This document shows, in pieces, positions 33,827-44,599 of a stretch of 64,000 bases of DNA (the stretch's first letter is position 1; the number at the start of each line of letters is the position of its first letter). Where the stretch lies: contig CM043698.1 of NCBI GenBank assembly GCA_023935145.1, forward strand, positions 59,806,001-59,870,000, written 5' to 3'. The notes beneath the pieces are model-generated. The model made no database searches and had not been told where the DNA came from. It saw nothing but the letters and a program-made list of their open reading frames with translations. This DNA is from Bretschneidera sinensis (taxonomy: Eukaryota; Streptophyta; Magnoliopsida; Brassicales; Akaniaceae). A program made the translations under genes and the position numbers.

Positions 33827-33867
33827 CTAGTTCTCTTTATAAGGCTTAAATTCCTAGAGTTGATCCA

Positions 33868-35922
33868 ATGGCAGCAAATAGCTACTCTGAGGGACACTCT
33901 TATACTAGACCTCCATTGTTCAATGGATCAAATTATAACTACTGGAAAAATAGAATGAAAATCTTCGTCGAAGGACAAGATTACAATCTATGGAGAATTA
34001 TAGAAGAGGGACCTAAAATTCCCTCAAAAGAAATAGTTATTGGAGAGACTCTTCATACAATGCCTAAACTCAAAACTGAGTTTACTGACGAGGATTGTAG
34101 AACAATGTCTCTCAATAGCAGAGCAACAAGCATGCTACATTGTGCTTTAGATATTTCTGAATATAACAAAATATCTGCATGCGTTTCTGCTAAAGAAATA
34201 TGGGACAAATTGCAAGTCACATATGAAGGAACAAGTGAAGTAAAAAAGTCTAAAATTTACATGCTAATTTCTGAATATGAATCTTTTAAGATGTCTCCTA
34301 ATGAAACCATTTCTGAAATGCACTCACGATTTACTACTATTATAAATAGTTTAAAATTGCTTGGCAAGAATATTGAGGAAGTTGAACTAACCAGAAAAAT
34401 CTTAAGATCTCTACCTCCAGAATGGAAACCAAAGAGGACAGCCATTCAAGAGGCCAAAAATCTTGACAAGCTTGATGTTGAGACGCTGCTTGGGTCATTA
34501 TTGACATACGAGATGGAAGAAATGACTCCCATCGTCAATGATGATGAGAAGAAGAAGAAGCAAATTGCTCTCAAAGCTTCTACGAGCAACAAAGAAAAGG
34601 AATTAGAACAAGAAGCAGAGAGCAGTGAAGAGGATGGTGAAATGGCTTTAATCACCAGACGATTCCATAGGTTCTTGAAGAAAAGCAAGAAACCTTACTC
34701 AAAGGATCCCACCTCAAAAAGGGAACCACTTATGTGCTATGGCTGCAAGAAGCCAGGACATATAAAAGCTGACTGTCCAGTTTCAAGCAAACCATACAAG
34801 GGCTTCAAGAAGAAAGCTATGGTAGCAACTACCTGGAGCGATGACGAAGAAGATGAGTCATCAGACAAAGAAATTGGATACGAAGAGATTGCCAACCTCT
34901 GTTTAATGGCAATCGATGATGAAAGTGAGGTAACATCTTCTCCCTCTTCAAAAAATAATATTGTTACTAGTAGTGAAGAATTACTAGAAGTCATAAATGA
35001 AATGCATGAAGAATTAAAGAAATTTGATTCTAGAAATTCTGTTCTTAAGAAAGAAGTATCATCTCTTTCTAAGGAAATGATAGTTCTTAGAGAAGAAAAA
35101 GAAAAATTATCATCTTTACTGTATAATTCGTCTCAAGATTTTCTTAAAGATGAAAATGAGAATTTGAAAAATAAAATTTCTGAATTAAACAGCACTGTAT
35201 CTAGACTTATGCTTGGTAAAGAAAAACTTGATGAAGTGCTTTCTTCCCAAAGATTAAGTGGAGGAAAATCTGGTGTAGGATATTCTCCATTGGGAAAACA
35301 AAAAACAAAAGAGAGCTTATTCATGAAAGCCTCTTGTGTAGATGGAGCTTCTACTTCGAAAGCTCCTAACCTTGTTAAAAGCACTCCCTTAATAAATCCG
35401 AGGAACTCTAGAAACTTAAATGATCATACTAAATTGAAGCATCCTAAAAATACTCATGCTTATTTGTATGCTCATTCTAGAAATGCTCATACACATCCTA
35501 GAAATAATCATCATGCTCATTCTAGGAACAATGTGTATAATCAAAGAATGCATTCTGCTCATCCTAGGAATCACCATCATGGCTATTCTAGAAATAACTT
35601 GCATACATATGCTAGCATGTATCCTAGAATGCATCATCGTTCATTTTCTGGAAATGACATGCATTTTCATACCCCTTACCGTAGAATCATGTATCCTAGG
35701 AACTATCATCCTAAGGATTATAGGAATGCACATGTAAAATTTCCTAGAAATTACTATGACTATAATGCTAGGTATGTGCATCATCAACATGTTCATAGAG
35801 CACCATATATTGTTAAGAAAGTATGGGTCCCAAAAGGAACCGTATTTTCAAGAACTAACCCCAAAGGACCCAAGAAATTTTGGGTACCTAAAAATGCTAT
35901 CGTATATCCTTGTGTGATGTAG
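33868..35922 (+). CDS. gag: Copia Gag (capsid/nucleocapsid)
   Basis: 684 residues from the first ATG after the primer-binding site. Residues about 10-230 form the UBN2-type copia gag domain (FNGSNYNYWKNRMKIF near the start, IWDKLQVTYEG later). A Lys/Glu-rich linker leads to one CCHC zinc knuckle, CYGCKKPGHIKADC (residues 290-303). An acidic segment and a predicted coiled coil (about 365-470) follow. Residues about 530-660 are unusually rich in His, Asn and Arg, with degenerate repeats of the type PRNxHxH. The end has two WVPK motifs, as usual before copia protease. The frame closes with TAG at 35920; pol continues in the same frame directly after it. Confidence 0.93.
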   Translation: MAANSYSEGHSYTRPPLFNGSNYNYWKNRMKIFVEGQDYNLWRIIEEGPKIPSKEIVIGETLHTMPKLKTEFTDEDCRTMSLNSRATSMLHCALDISEYNKISACVSAKEIWDKLQVTYEGTSEVKKSKIYMLISEYESFKMSPNETISEMHSRFTTIINSLKLLGKNIEEVELTRKILRSLPPEWKPKRTAIQEAKNLDKLDVETLLGSLLTYEMEEMTPIVNDDEKKKKQIALKASTSNKEKELEQEAESSEEDGEMALITRRFHRFLKKSKKPYSKDPTSKREPLMCYGCKKPGHIKADCPVSSKPYKGFKKKAMVATTWSDDEEDESSDKEIGYEEIANLCLMAIDDESEVTSSPSSKNNIVTSSEELLEVINEMHEELKKFDSRNSVLKKEVSSLSKEMIVLREEKEKLSSLLYNSSQDFLKDENENLKNKISELNSTVSRLMLGKEKLDEVLSSQRLSGGKSGVGYSPLGKQKTKESLFMKASCVDGASTSKAPNLVKSTPLINPRNSRNLNDHTKLKHPKNTHAYLYAHSRNAHTHPRNNHHAHSRNNVYNQRMHSAHPRNHHHGYSRNNLHTYASMYPRMHHRSFSGNDMHFHTPYRRIMYPRNYHPKDYRNAHVKFPRNYYDYNARYVHHQHVHRAPYIVKKVWVPKGTVFSRTNPKGPKKFWVPKNAIVYPCVM

Positions 35923-38900
35923 ATTTGCCTTCATACCAAGGAGAAAGGTAACTGTTGGTACCTTGATAGCGGTTGCTCGAAGCATATGACCGGTGATAAA
36001 AGCGTATTCAAGGAGCTAACTCTAAGAGATGGTGGACTTGTGACCATTGGAGACAATACTAAAATAAAGATCATCGGGCATGGAAAAGTCGGTAATGATT
36101 TCTCAACTTTAGATAATGTATTGCTAGTACAAGGCTTAAAGCCAAATTTACTTAGCATTAGTCAATTATGTGACAAAGGATATAAAGTCACATTTGAGAC
36201 ATCTCATTGTCTAGTTATAGACATCAAGAGCAACAAGATCAAATTCATTGGCCATAGACATGAAAATGTCTATATAGTTGATTTGAAATCCTTACATTCC
36301 AATAATGAAAAATGTTTTCCTGCTTTTAGTGAAAATCAATGGCTATGGCATAGAAAGCTTGGTCATGTAAATATGAACTTGCTAAAAATTGTTTCAAGAA
36401 AAGATTTAGTTATTGGTCTTCCTAAAATCAATTTTGAGAAAAATAAAATTTGCAATGCTTGTCAAATGGGAAAACAATCAAGGATATCTTTCAAAGCAAA
36501 AAATGTTGTCTCAACTACTAGACCTTTGGAACTTTTGCATATGGACTTATTTGGTCCAATTAGTACCATTAGTCTAGGTGGCCATCAATATGCTCTTGTT
36601 ATTGTTGATGACTATTCAAGATATACCTTTGTTATTTTTATTGCTTATAAGGATGAAGCTTTCAAAGGATTTGAAAAGTTTTGCAAAAAGGTACAAAATG
36701 AAAAAGGAATTTGTATTTCAAGCATAAGAAGTGATCATGGCAAAGAATTTGAAAATCAAAGCTTTTCAAAATTTTGTGATGAAAATGGAATTAATCACAA
36801 CTTTTCAGCTCCTAGAACTCCTCAACAAAATGGAGTTGTTGAGAGGAAAAATAGAGTTCTAGAAGAATTTTCAAGAACAATGCTTTGTGAAAATAATTTA
36901 CCAAAATATTTTTGGGCTGAAGCCGTGAATACTTCTTGCTATATTTTAAATAGAATTTTGATAAGGCCCCTGCTTGATAAAACTCCTTATGAACTATGGA
37001 AAGGGAGAAAGCCCAATATTTCCTATTTTCGTGCCTTTGGTAGTAAGTGCTTCATCTTAAATAACAATAAAACTAACTTGGGTAAATTTGATTCCAAGAC
37101 CGATGAAGGGATATTTTTAGGATATTCTACTACTAGTAAGGCTTATAGAGTTTTCAATAAGAGAACTCTAGTAGTAGAAGAATCTGTGCATGTAACTATT
37201 GATGAATCTAACCCAATGAGTAGTGGAGAAGTTTCCTTTAAAGATGATGCAGATTTTATTCCAAGAATGGAAACTTCTACTCCCATTGTTGACCCAAAAG
37301 TGAGTTCTTCTCAAACAAATGAAGGGATGGCAACTCCAAATTTGGACCAACCATCCTCAAGTCAACAAGAGGAAAATCTACCCAAGGATTGGAGGTATGT
37401 AAATCATCATCCAATTGATCAAGTAATTGGTGATCCTTCACAAGGGGTAAGAACTCGTTCTTCCATTAGAAATATTTGCAATTTTGTAGCTTATTTGTCT
37501 CAAGTAGAACCTAAGACATTTATAGAAGCTGAAAAAGATAATGATTGGATAATTGCAATACAGGAAGAGATAAATCAATTTGAGAGAAACAATGTTTGGG
37601 AACTAGTTCCAAGACCTAAAGATCATTCAATTATTGGAACTAAATGGGTATATAGAAATAAAATGGATGAAAATGGTATAGTAACTAGAAATAAGGCTAG
37701 GCTAGTTGCTAAGGGATATAATCAAGAGGAAGGAATAGATTTTGATGAAACCTATGCTCCCGTAGCTAGATTAGAAGCTATTCGAATGTTATTAGCCTTT
37801 GCATGCTTTAATAAATTCAAGCTATTTCAAATGGATGTGAAAAGTGCCTTTTTAAATGGCTTTATAGAAGAAGAGGTTTATGTTGAACAACCTCTTGGTT
37901 TTGAAAATCCTAGTCTTCCAAATCATGTCTACAAGCTTTCTAAGGCTTTATATGGGCTGAAGCAAGCTCCAAGGGCATGGTACGAAAGACTAAGCAAATT
38001 TTTGATTGATAATGATTTTATAAGAGGAAAAATAGATACAACTCTCTTCACAAAAACTCACAAAAATGACACTTTGATAGTTCAAATATATGTTGATGAT
38101 ATTATATTTGGTGCTACTAATGAATCTATGTGTCAAGAGTTTGCAAAGTGCATGCAAGGTGAATTTGAAATGAGCATGATGGGAGAACTTACCTACTTCC
38201 TTGGACTGCAAATCAAGCAACTAAAAGGAGGTATCTTCATCAATCAACAAAAGTACATCAAAGATCTACTAAAGAGGTTCGGGATGGAAAGCTCAAAGCC
38301 AACTGGAACGCCTATGAGCACAACCACCAAACTTGATCTTGATGAAGGAGGTAAAACTGTAGATTCTAAATATTATAGAAGCATGATAGGTGCTTTACTG
38401 TACTTGACTGCAAGTAGACCTGATATAATGTTCAGTGTATGCATGTGCGCTAGATTTCAATCTAATCCTAAGGAATCACATGTAGTTGCAGTAAAAAGAA
38501 TCCTTAGATATCTACAAGGGACCCAGACCATAGGATTATGGTATTCTAGAGAATCATCTTTTGAGCTAGTAGGATATTCGGATGCTGATTTTGCTGGATG
38601 TAGGTTAGATAGAAAAAGCACAAGTGGAACATGCCAATTCTTAGGTGCTATGTTAACTTCTTGGTTCTCCAAGAAACAGAATTCAGTTGCACTATCAACC
38701 GCTGAGGCGGAATATGTAGCAGCTGGCAGTTGTTGTGCCCAGGTATTATGGATGAAACAACAACTAGAAGACTATGGCATGAGTCTCAAAAATATTCCTA
38801 TATTTTGTGATAATACTAGTGCCATCAACCTAACCAAAAATCCTATTCAGCACTCTAGAACCAAGCATATAGAGATTAGACATCGTTTCTTAAGAGACCA

Positions 38901-39045
38901 TGCTCAAAAAGATGATATAAGATTAGAATTTATACCTTCAGAAGATCAAATAGCTGATATTCTTACAAAACCCTTAAGTGAAGCTAGTTTTTGCAAAATA
39001 AGAAAGTTGATGGGATTGCTTGATTTTGATAAATTGAATGTTTGA
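35923..39045 (+). CDS. pol: Copia Pol: protease, integrase, reverse transcriptase, RNase H
   Basis: An open frame of 1040 codons in the same frame as gag, behind one TAG. The aspartic protease motif DSG starts at 35965 ([11 protein letters not shown]). Next comes the zinc-binding GAG-pre-integrase region ([10 protein letters not shown] ... CNACQMGK) and the integrase core with Asp in HMDLFGP, Asp in RSDHGKEF and Glu in VERKNR. The RT has [33 protein letters not shown] and the catalytic YVDD at 38089-38100. RNase H has [17 protein letters not shown] and the end motif [10 protein letters not shown]. The first in-frame ATG (35986) lies after the protease Asp, so separate initiation would lose the protease active site. 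Expression therefore needs readthrough, or the TAG is a fresh mutation. Confidence 0.92.
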   Translation: MCLHTKEKGNCWYLDSGCSKHMTGDKSVFKELTLRDGGLVTIGDNTKIKIIGHGKVGNDFSTLDNVLLVQGLKPNLLSISQLCDKGYKVTFETSHCLVIDIKSNKIKFIGHRHENVYIVDLKSLHSNNEKCFPAFSENQWLWHRKLGHVNMNLLKIVSRKDLVIGLPKINFEKNKICNACQMGKQSRISFKAKNVVSTTRPLELLHMDLFGPISTISLGGHQYALVIVDDYSRYTFVIFIAYKDEAFKGFEKFCKKVQNEKGICISSIRSDHGKEFENQSFSKFCDENGINHNFSAPRTPQQNGVVERKNRVLEEFSRTMLCENNLPKYFWAEAVNTSCYILNRILIRPLLDKTPYELWKGRKPNISYFRAFGSKCFILNNNKTNLGKFDSKTDEGIFLGYSTTSKAYRVFNKRTLVVEESVHVTIDESNPMSSGEVSFKDDADFIPRMETSTPIVDPKVSSSQTNEGMATPNLDQPSSSQQEENLPKDWRYVNHHPIDQVIGDPSQGVRTRSSIRNICNFVAYLSQVEPKTFIEAEKDNDWIIAIQEEINQFERNNVWELVPRPKDHSIIGTKWVYRNKMDENGIVTRNKARLVAKGYNQEEGIDFDETYAPVARLEAIRMLLAFACFNKFKLFQMDVKSAFLNGFIEEEVYVEQPLGFENPSLPNHVYKLSKALYGLKQAPRAWYERLSKFLIDNDFIRGKIDTTLFTKTHKNDTLIVQIYVDDIIFGATNESMCQEFAKCMQGEFEMSMMGELTYFLGLQIKQLKGGIFINQQKYIKDLLKRFGMESSKPTGTPMSTTTKLDLDEGGKTVDSKYYRSMIGALLYLTASRPDIMFSVCMCARFQSNPKESHVVAVKRILRYLQGTQTIGLWYSRESSFELVGYSDADFAGCRLDRKSTSGTCQFLGAMLTSWFSKKQNSVALSTAEAEYVAAGSCCAQVLWMKQQLEDYGMSLKNIPIFCDNTSAINLTKNPIQHSRTKHIEIRHRFLRDHAQKDDIRLEFIPSEDQIADILTKPLSEASFCKIRKLMGLLDFDKLNV

Positions 39046-39744
39046 TTGCATCTCATTTCATCATTTGCATGTTTGACATTGAGTGATAGAGTATTAATCC
39101 ATGTTTAATTATTCCCTTCACTCAAAAATGTCATAGATAAACAAAATCGTGCTAAAAATTCAGGACTGGAAATTTTACTCAGGATCCAGTCAACTGGTAA
39201 ATGTTCTCCAGTCGACTGGTAAGTCTCTGCCTGTTTTTCCAGTCGACTGGTAATTTTGACCCAGTCGACTGGTAACTCTCTGTCAAAAACTCCAGACGAC
39301 TGGTAAGTCTTCTCCAGTCGTCTATAAAATCAAATCATACTTGGAGCCAAATTTTTTTTGAACCCCCAGTCGACTGGTAACGATAGCCCAGTAGACTGGT
39401 ATCTCACTGTCAGTTGATCCAGTCGACTGGTACGTTTACCCAGTCGACTGGTAAGAGAAACTGTTCATCTTTACAAAAGGGCCCAGTCGACTGGTAAGTT
39501 TACCCAGTCGACTGGTATCGCGATTCTATAAAAGGGACTGTTCATTTTCGCCCTCTTTACGCCATTTTCAAAGAGCCCAAGCTTTCTCTCTCTAGAAAAA
39601 TTCATCTTTTTGATCTAAAAATCATCCAAATCCCTTCTAAACACACCGATCTACTCATTCCTAAAGAGATTTTTAACTTTCTACGGTTACAATCTCTCAT
39701 TTTTACCAAATTTCCTTTTTCCAAAAACTTCAAATTTCTCGAAA
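39046..39744 (+). promoter_or_regulatory. Palindrome-array leader and probable internal promoter of ORF3
   Basis: Twelve copies or close variants of CCAGTCGACTGG start at 39186, 39208, 39239, 39261, 39292, 39314, 39366, 39388, 39419, 39440, 39483 and 39504. Distances are 22, 31, 22, 31, 22, 52, 22, 31, 21, 43 and 21 bp, the same set as in the LTR, but with different spacer sequences. Eight sites are perfect; 39186, 39292, 39314 and 39388 are mutated. Eleven bp after the last site comes tataaaag (39527-39534), so transcription could start near 39560, about 185 nt upstream of the ORF3 ATG. Confidence 0.7.
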
Positions 39745-41001
39745 ATGAGTGACAAAATCCGTATAAAACTCACAACAAGTGGACCTAATGCGCCCAAAAA
39801 GCCTAGGTCTTCAAAACCTTCGGCTTCGGAATCAAAAGGGAAGGGAGTAGCAGGGTCATCCAGCAAGGAGTCCAGAACAGAGTTGGAGCAGGCTCTGTTT
39901 TTCAGCCCAGCTGCTCATAAGAGGTATAACTCTATAATCCGTCACAAGAAAATCATGACGGGTAGAGTCGTTGATTTCGACTCCATTCGTCATGGTAATT
40001 TCGATATTCTACCAGCCTTTGAGGCAATAAATCTGACCCCACTGGTCAGTATTCATGAAAAATATTACCCGCGACTGATTCACCAGTTCTATGCGAACTT
40101 GGTGAAACCCAGTCCTCTGGCTCTGAGATTCAGAACCAGAGTTAGCGGTGTGGAGGTTGAGGTCAACACTGACCTCTTGATGAGCATTCTGAGAATCCCT
40201 ATAAGGGGGGTTCAATGGAGTCTGGATGGATGGCCAGACAACTTTGAAGTTGAGGAGGCCTGTCGGATAGTCAGGGGCGACCCTAACTATGTGTACAGAC
40301 CCACTACATTTCACACATGTAGTGACTTGCCCCTCGACTCAAAAATGTTTCAATTGATTGTCAGTTGGACCATCCACCCGAGACTCGGGAGTCGAGGGTA
40401 TCTATCTAAAATAGATACGGTATTGATTTGGTGCCTAAAATCTGGGCACCACTTCAATATATATCCTCTGCTGCTCGCCAACATGATAAACGGTGAAGCA
40501 AACGACTCCGGGTGTCTTCCTTATGGGATGCTCATTACACTCATCCTCCAGCACTTCCGGGTACCTTTGCCTGCCTCCGAGGCTCAGGATATCGGATTGA
40601 CGGATATCATCAACATCTCATCTCTAAAGAAGATGGGATGTACTGTTCGTGAAGGGTTTCTCTATCCTAAGGCTGGAAAGCGCCTAAGGATTCGAGAGGA
40701 TGCAAGTGACAGTGGTGAGGATGCTGATACGGCTGCTGAGATGGAGACAGATACCCGAGCACCTCCCATTGGTGACTCGAGTACTGGTCAGACTGGATAT
40801 GGTGACATCCTACGAGCTATCGCGAGTCTTCAGATGACGATGGAGTCTGGTTTTCAGTCCATGCAGTCCGATTATCAGAGGCTGAGCTCCTCCATAGACC
40901 ACCTACGGGATGACTTCGAGTTACATCGAGAGCACACCGAGGGTTCCCTAGCTGAGATTAGGGAACTTCTTCGTGACAGCTCGGACTCTCCCGCACCATG
41001 A
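39745..41001 (+). CDS. Third ORF after pol, plant-transposon-protein-like domain
   Basis: 418 residues with an ATG start. The N-terminus (about 1-45) is basic and rich in Ser/Lys (KKPRSSKPSAS). The middle (about 60-300) resembles the putative plant transposon protein domain often found in this place in SIRE-type elements (motifs YYPRLIHQFYANL, LLMSILRIPIRG, GYLSKIDTVLIW). The C-terminus (about 345-415) is acidic with a predicted coiled coil. There is no signal peptide or clear membrane span, so the label 'env-like' used for such ORFs is not supported here. The basic tail would suit a nucleic-acid-binding protein. Its own upstream palindrome array and TATA box suggest separate expression. The function is unknown. 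Confidence 0.8.
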   Translation: MSDKIRIKLTTSGPNAPKKPRSSKPSASESKGKGVAGSSSKESRTELEQALFFSPAAHKRYNSIIRHKKIMTGRVVDFDSIRHGNFDILPAFEAINLTPLVSIHEKYYPRLIHQFYANLVKPSPLALRFRTRVSGVEVEVNTDLLMSILRIPIRGVQWSLDGWPDNFEVEEACRIVRGDPNYVYRPTTFHTCSDLPLDSKMFQLIVSWTIHPRLGSRGYLSKIDTVLIWCLKSGHHFNIYPLLLANMINGEANDSGCLPYGMLITLILQHFRVPLPASEAQDIGLTDIINISSLKKMGCTVREGFLYPKAGKRLRIREDASDSGEDADTAAEMETDTRAPPIGDSSTGQTGYGDILRAIASLQMTMESGFQSMQSDYQRLSSSIDHLRDDFELHREHTEGSLAEIRELLRDSSDSPAP

Positions 41002-41565
41002 GTCTCATTCATTTAATCAGTTCTTAGCACTTTTCCAGTATTTGTCACTTAGCACGGACATCTCATGTTTGTTTTTCTTAGTTATGGCTCTATAAGACTC
41101 TACTTGTATTGACTTTTTCTATGATGATGTAATACTATAAGCCATATTTCTTGCATTTATTTAAGCTATTTGTGATATGTTAGAACTGTTTTTAAATATC
41201 TGTTTGTCTCATAGCTTATTTGTTAATTGTTCTGCCCCCTTTGGTTGCTGTTGTCAAAACGGGGGAGAAAAATGAGAAAAACGAGAAAAGAGAAAATCTA
41301 AGTAACGAGAAAATCTAAGTAAAAACGCAACCAATGCATAGATTTAGGGGGAGCATTGCTCCATATCTATGTAAAAATGTTTATTGATTGGTTGAGTTTA
41401 ATTCTGGATTGGTTGAAAGAAATATAAACTGTGTTTGCTTGTTTACAGGGTGGTTTTTCTCGAAAAACAGAGGAGACTCTGTCCAAATTTTTGTAAAATC
41501 TTAACACTTAGTTTTTAAAACTGTTTTTACATTATTAGTTTTGTCATCATCAAAAAGGGGGAGAT
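41002..41565 (+). other. Post-ORF3 region with polypurine tract
   Basis: The tract aaaaagggggagatt (41552-41565) abuts the 3' LTR and should prime plus-strand DNA. Two further G-run purine tracts lie upstream: cgggggagaaaaatgagaaa near 41259 and tttagggggagcattg near 41342. A 17-bp unit gagaaaatctaagtaac is repeated in tandem near 41290-41322. No gene. Confidence 0.75.
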
Positions 41566-41874
41566 TGTTGACCCTCGCCCGTATTTTAATGATGGCAAAA
41601 CACAACTGTTATTTAACTAACATGTTTAAACTAAGTTGTATTAAGGATCAAACACATTCAACCAAGGAACAAAATGCAAAAACTCGAACCAAATCAAGTA
41701 TCAAGTGAAGACTGAAGATCTAGTATAGGTCTTAAGGTTTAGAACCAATGTAAGTCTCACTCATACATTGTATTAGCTTGTTTAATGGCTCAAACACAAA
41801 TGGTTTTTCTAAAACCATTAATTTTAAAATGTTTTTAAATGAAAAACAGAAGAAAAACTGGGTTGGAAGACAAC

Positions 41875-42139
41875 CCAGTCGACTGGGTACATATACCAGT
41901 CGACTGGTATATGGGTCAGAAGGTACCCAGTCGACTGGATGAATTAACCCAGTCGACTGGTACTTTGACCAGTAATATCCCAGTCGACTGGATGAATCAA
42001 CCCAGTCGACTGGCAAAATGGACAGAAAGTCCCCAGTCGACTGGATGATATATACCAGTCGACTGGATACCCAGAAGGTCTGAAAACGTATATTTTTCAA
42101 GTGAACCCAGTCGACTGGTATCTCGACCCAGTCGACTGG
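41875..42139. promoter_or_regulatory. Array of ten CCAGTCGACTGG palindromes, 3' LTR
   Basis: Identical in sequence and spacing to the array in the 5' LTR (offset 9004 bp). Confidence 0.9.
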
Positions 42140-42461
42140 TAGTTCAAAAATATGACCGTTGGACTCCAAATCTGAACGTTTTAAAGTAAATCTTTTTCAA
42201 ATTAAAGTCCAAAACGGCCATATTAATTGATTGCTATATAAACCCACTCAGCAAAGCATTCAATAACAAGCAGCACATATTCAAAAAGAGTTGATCTCAT
42301 ATAATCAAGTTTTTATACTCTTGAAACACAAAAAGCTTTGAAATAATCTTATTGAGCCATTTCTTCAAGCTTTACTTTGAAAGAGAGACATTTCTATTGT
42401 AATAAGCTTTCATTTGTTGTCTCTCTATCTTTTACTTTACACCATCTTTGTAAAGGGATTA

Positions 42462-42495
42462 CTTCCGAGAGGAAGGGGAAACTTCCGAAAGGAAG
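42462..42495 (+). ncRNA. Tandem GNRA-tetraloop hairpins, 3' LTR copy
   Basis: Same two hairpin words (GAGA and GAAA loops) as at 33458-33491. Confidence 0.5.
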
Positions 42496-44599
42496 GGGAT
42501 TTTTTCGGTTTAAGCAATTCCTGTAAATTGCTTGTGTACGGTTTGTGCAACACCCGGCTAAGTTGTGCGACTAAGTTTTCTTAGTGGATTACTTCAAGGA
42601 GTTCCTTGAAGAGAGTGGACGTAGGGTCGGAACGAATCCGATATTGCCGAACCACTATAACTGTGTTTGCATCCTCTTTCCTTAAACTCTTTATTTACAG
42701 CTTTCTACTTGTATCAATTATTTGTTGCTTATCAGTTTTTATAAACTTGTATAAATTCCGCAAAAGTTTTTAAAAACCCAATTCACCCCCCCTCTTGGGT
42801 TGAAACCTCGAGCTACAAAATAGTTGATTAGTTTTTGTTGGGAATATTATTGCAATGGTTAATATTGTTAAAAATTATCAAGAAAACTAAAATTAATTAC
42901 ATTGAAAATTGTATAAAAAAAATAAAGTTTATAATATATAAAATCTAAAATTGAGGACAATGAAGAATATAGCAATGATTTAGCGACAATCCAAATAAGC
43001 TTCAACATTTAATACATGAAAATTTTCCTTTATCACGACTTTTGTTTATATATTTGAATAGATATTTAATTTTTCTAAATTTTTTGCACAATTAGTCCAC
43101 TATAACTCTATTGTGAAGAATATTAGATCTATTATCGAGTCTAACGCTTCCCTCTTCAACAAATTTACTGTATTTTTTATCCATCTTTATTATATTTTCT
43201 CTGCAAACCAATTCATGAGAGTTAAGAATTGATTATGCAATTTAAAACATCATATTTAAAATAGATTAATATTACCTCATAATTTTGCTATTAGTATGAA
43301 TAATCTCCAAGATTTTGCAATTGACAATCCCTTTTAATATAAGTTTTTCTCTGTAATATTGAAAACAATTAAAGTACGTATATTATATAGATATCAAAAT
43401 CAACACAAACTTCAAAAAAAAAATATAAACATGACTATAAAAAATTAAAAGATGATAACCAAAAAAACCTGTCTTCTAGAAAGCTGCTATGCAGAGAAAT
43501 AAAAAATAAAAACAATGAAAGAAAAAGTCAAAACTTAAGTGAAACTAAAGACAAATTTACTATTGAGATAATTATATTTTGTTTTAGATAATTATCAATA
43601 TGAAAAAACTTATTATTTGTAGATAACATGAGATGGGGTGGAATTTTTGTTATATAAGAATAAAGTCAAATTTAAATTGATCTAAGTATTGATTGCTTAA
43701 TAAGATAAATATAACAATTGTATGTATAGAAAGGAATATGCATGCATAAAAACAAAGATAAAATTATCTTTCTTTTTTTATACTTGAATCATATAAGTTG
43801 GATCATATTTTTTTAATTAAGAAAACTGAATGAAAAAGTTCTTTGGTTTAAAAATTGAAACTTTTGATTTATTTAAAGTAAACTTTACTATTGTCTATTA
43901 TTTCTACTTTGCTTTTTATTACCGTAGTTGAACGTAAAATTATTTTCGTAGTTTTTTATAAGTTATTGGGCTCCACTTAATTATATATCACTCTTAATTT
44001 TAGTTTTGTTAGTTGTTATATTCAGTTCTTATCTCAATTGTTTTTTTTTTTAAATGGTTCTTATCTCAATTGGTGAATAAGAAAGAAACAAGAAATGTTT
44101 GATCATATTTGGTTCATCTTGTTGAATTTGTAAGGTACTTAGATCAGACACACCAAAACATATTAGATCATACTAGATACGGGCCCACACAATTGTGTGT
44201 GTCCCTACAATACTTTTTTTTTCTTTACTTCATTCTTTTATTTGCTAATACTTTTTTGCCACTTGGCAGGATTTCAATCTACTATAAGAGTATAAGGTAA
44301 AAGGGATTTAGTTTAATATTAAGTATTATTATTTATTCGACGTCACAACTGTCGAAATATAAAAAATTAACTTATTGGTTTAATCTTTTAAAATAGTTGA
44401 TAACTTGACTCTTCTTGATATGATATCAAATTATCAAGAGCTTCAAGTCTCATATTTAAGTTTTGGGGATACCTTTTTTTTATTTAACATTTCATCTTAA
44501 TAGAATAATATATTAGATCATAAGTTAGATTCAATTTCATTTTTGTCCAATTAGAGCTGCAATTAAACAAATCTTTTAATACGCAATTCAGTTCAACTC

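Larger units (their letters stand above)
32562..42817 (+). mobile_element. Young full-length Ty1/copia retrotransposon with extra third ORF
   Basis: A 10,256-bp element is bounded by two nearly identical LTRs (TGTTGACC...GAGCTACA) and a 5-bp target duplication AAATA (32557-32561 and 42818-42822). The order is LTR, primer-binding site, gag (33868-35922), pol with protease, integrase, RT and RNase H (35923-39045), a palindrome-rich leader, ORF3 (39745-41001), polypurine tract, LTR. Integrase before RT marks it as copia. The large size and a third ORF after pol are typical of the SIRE/Maximus lineage. By eye the LTRs differ at two bases and one C-run length, so insertion is very recent. The single amber codon between gag and pol is the only obvious break. 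Confidence 0.95.
41566..42817 (+). repeat. 3' LTR (1252 bp)
   Basis: Almost identical to 32562-33812; seen differences are c/t at 41579 against 32575, c/t near 42548 against 33544, and one extra C in the C-run near the end. It carries the same ten palindromes (41875-42139), TATA box and hairpins, offset by 9004 bp. Confidence 0.95.
30677..44301. repeat. 3-kb tandem duplication, copy 2, split by copia element
   Basis: Copy 2 repeats the order of copy 1 at high identity. It is interrupted by the 10.3-kb copia element at 32562-42817; removing that and one target duplication leaves about 3.36 kb. The excess over copy 1 comes mostly from an extra segment of about 230 bp at roughly 30835-31060. 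The copies carry no gene. Confidence 0.8.
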
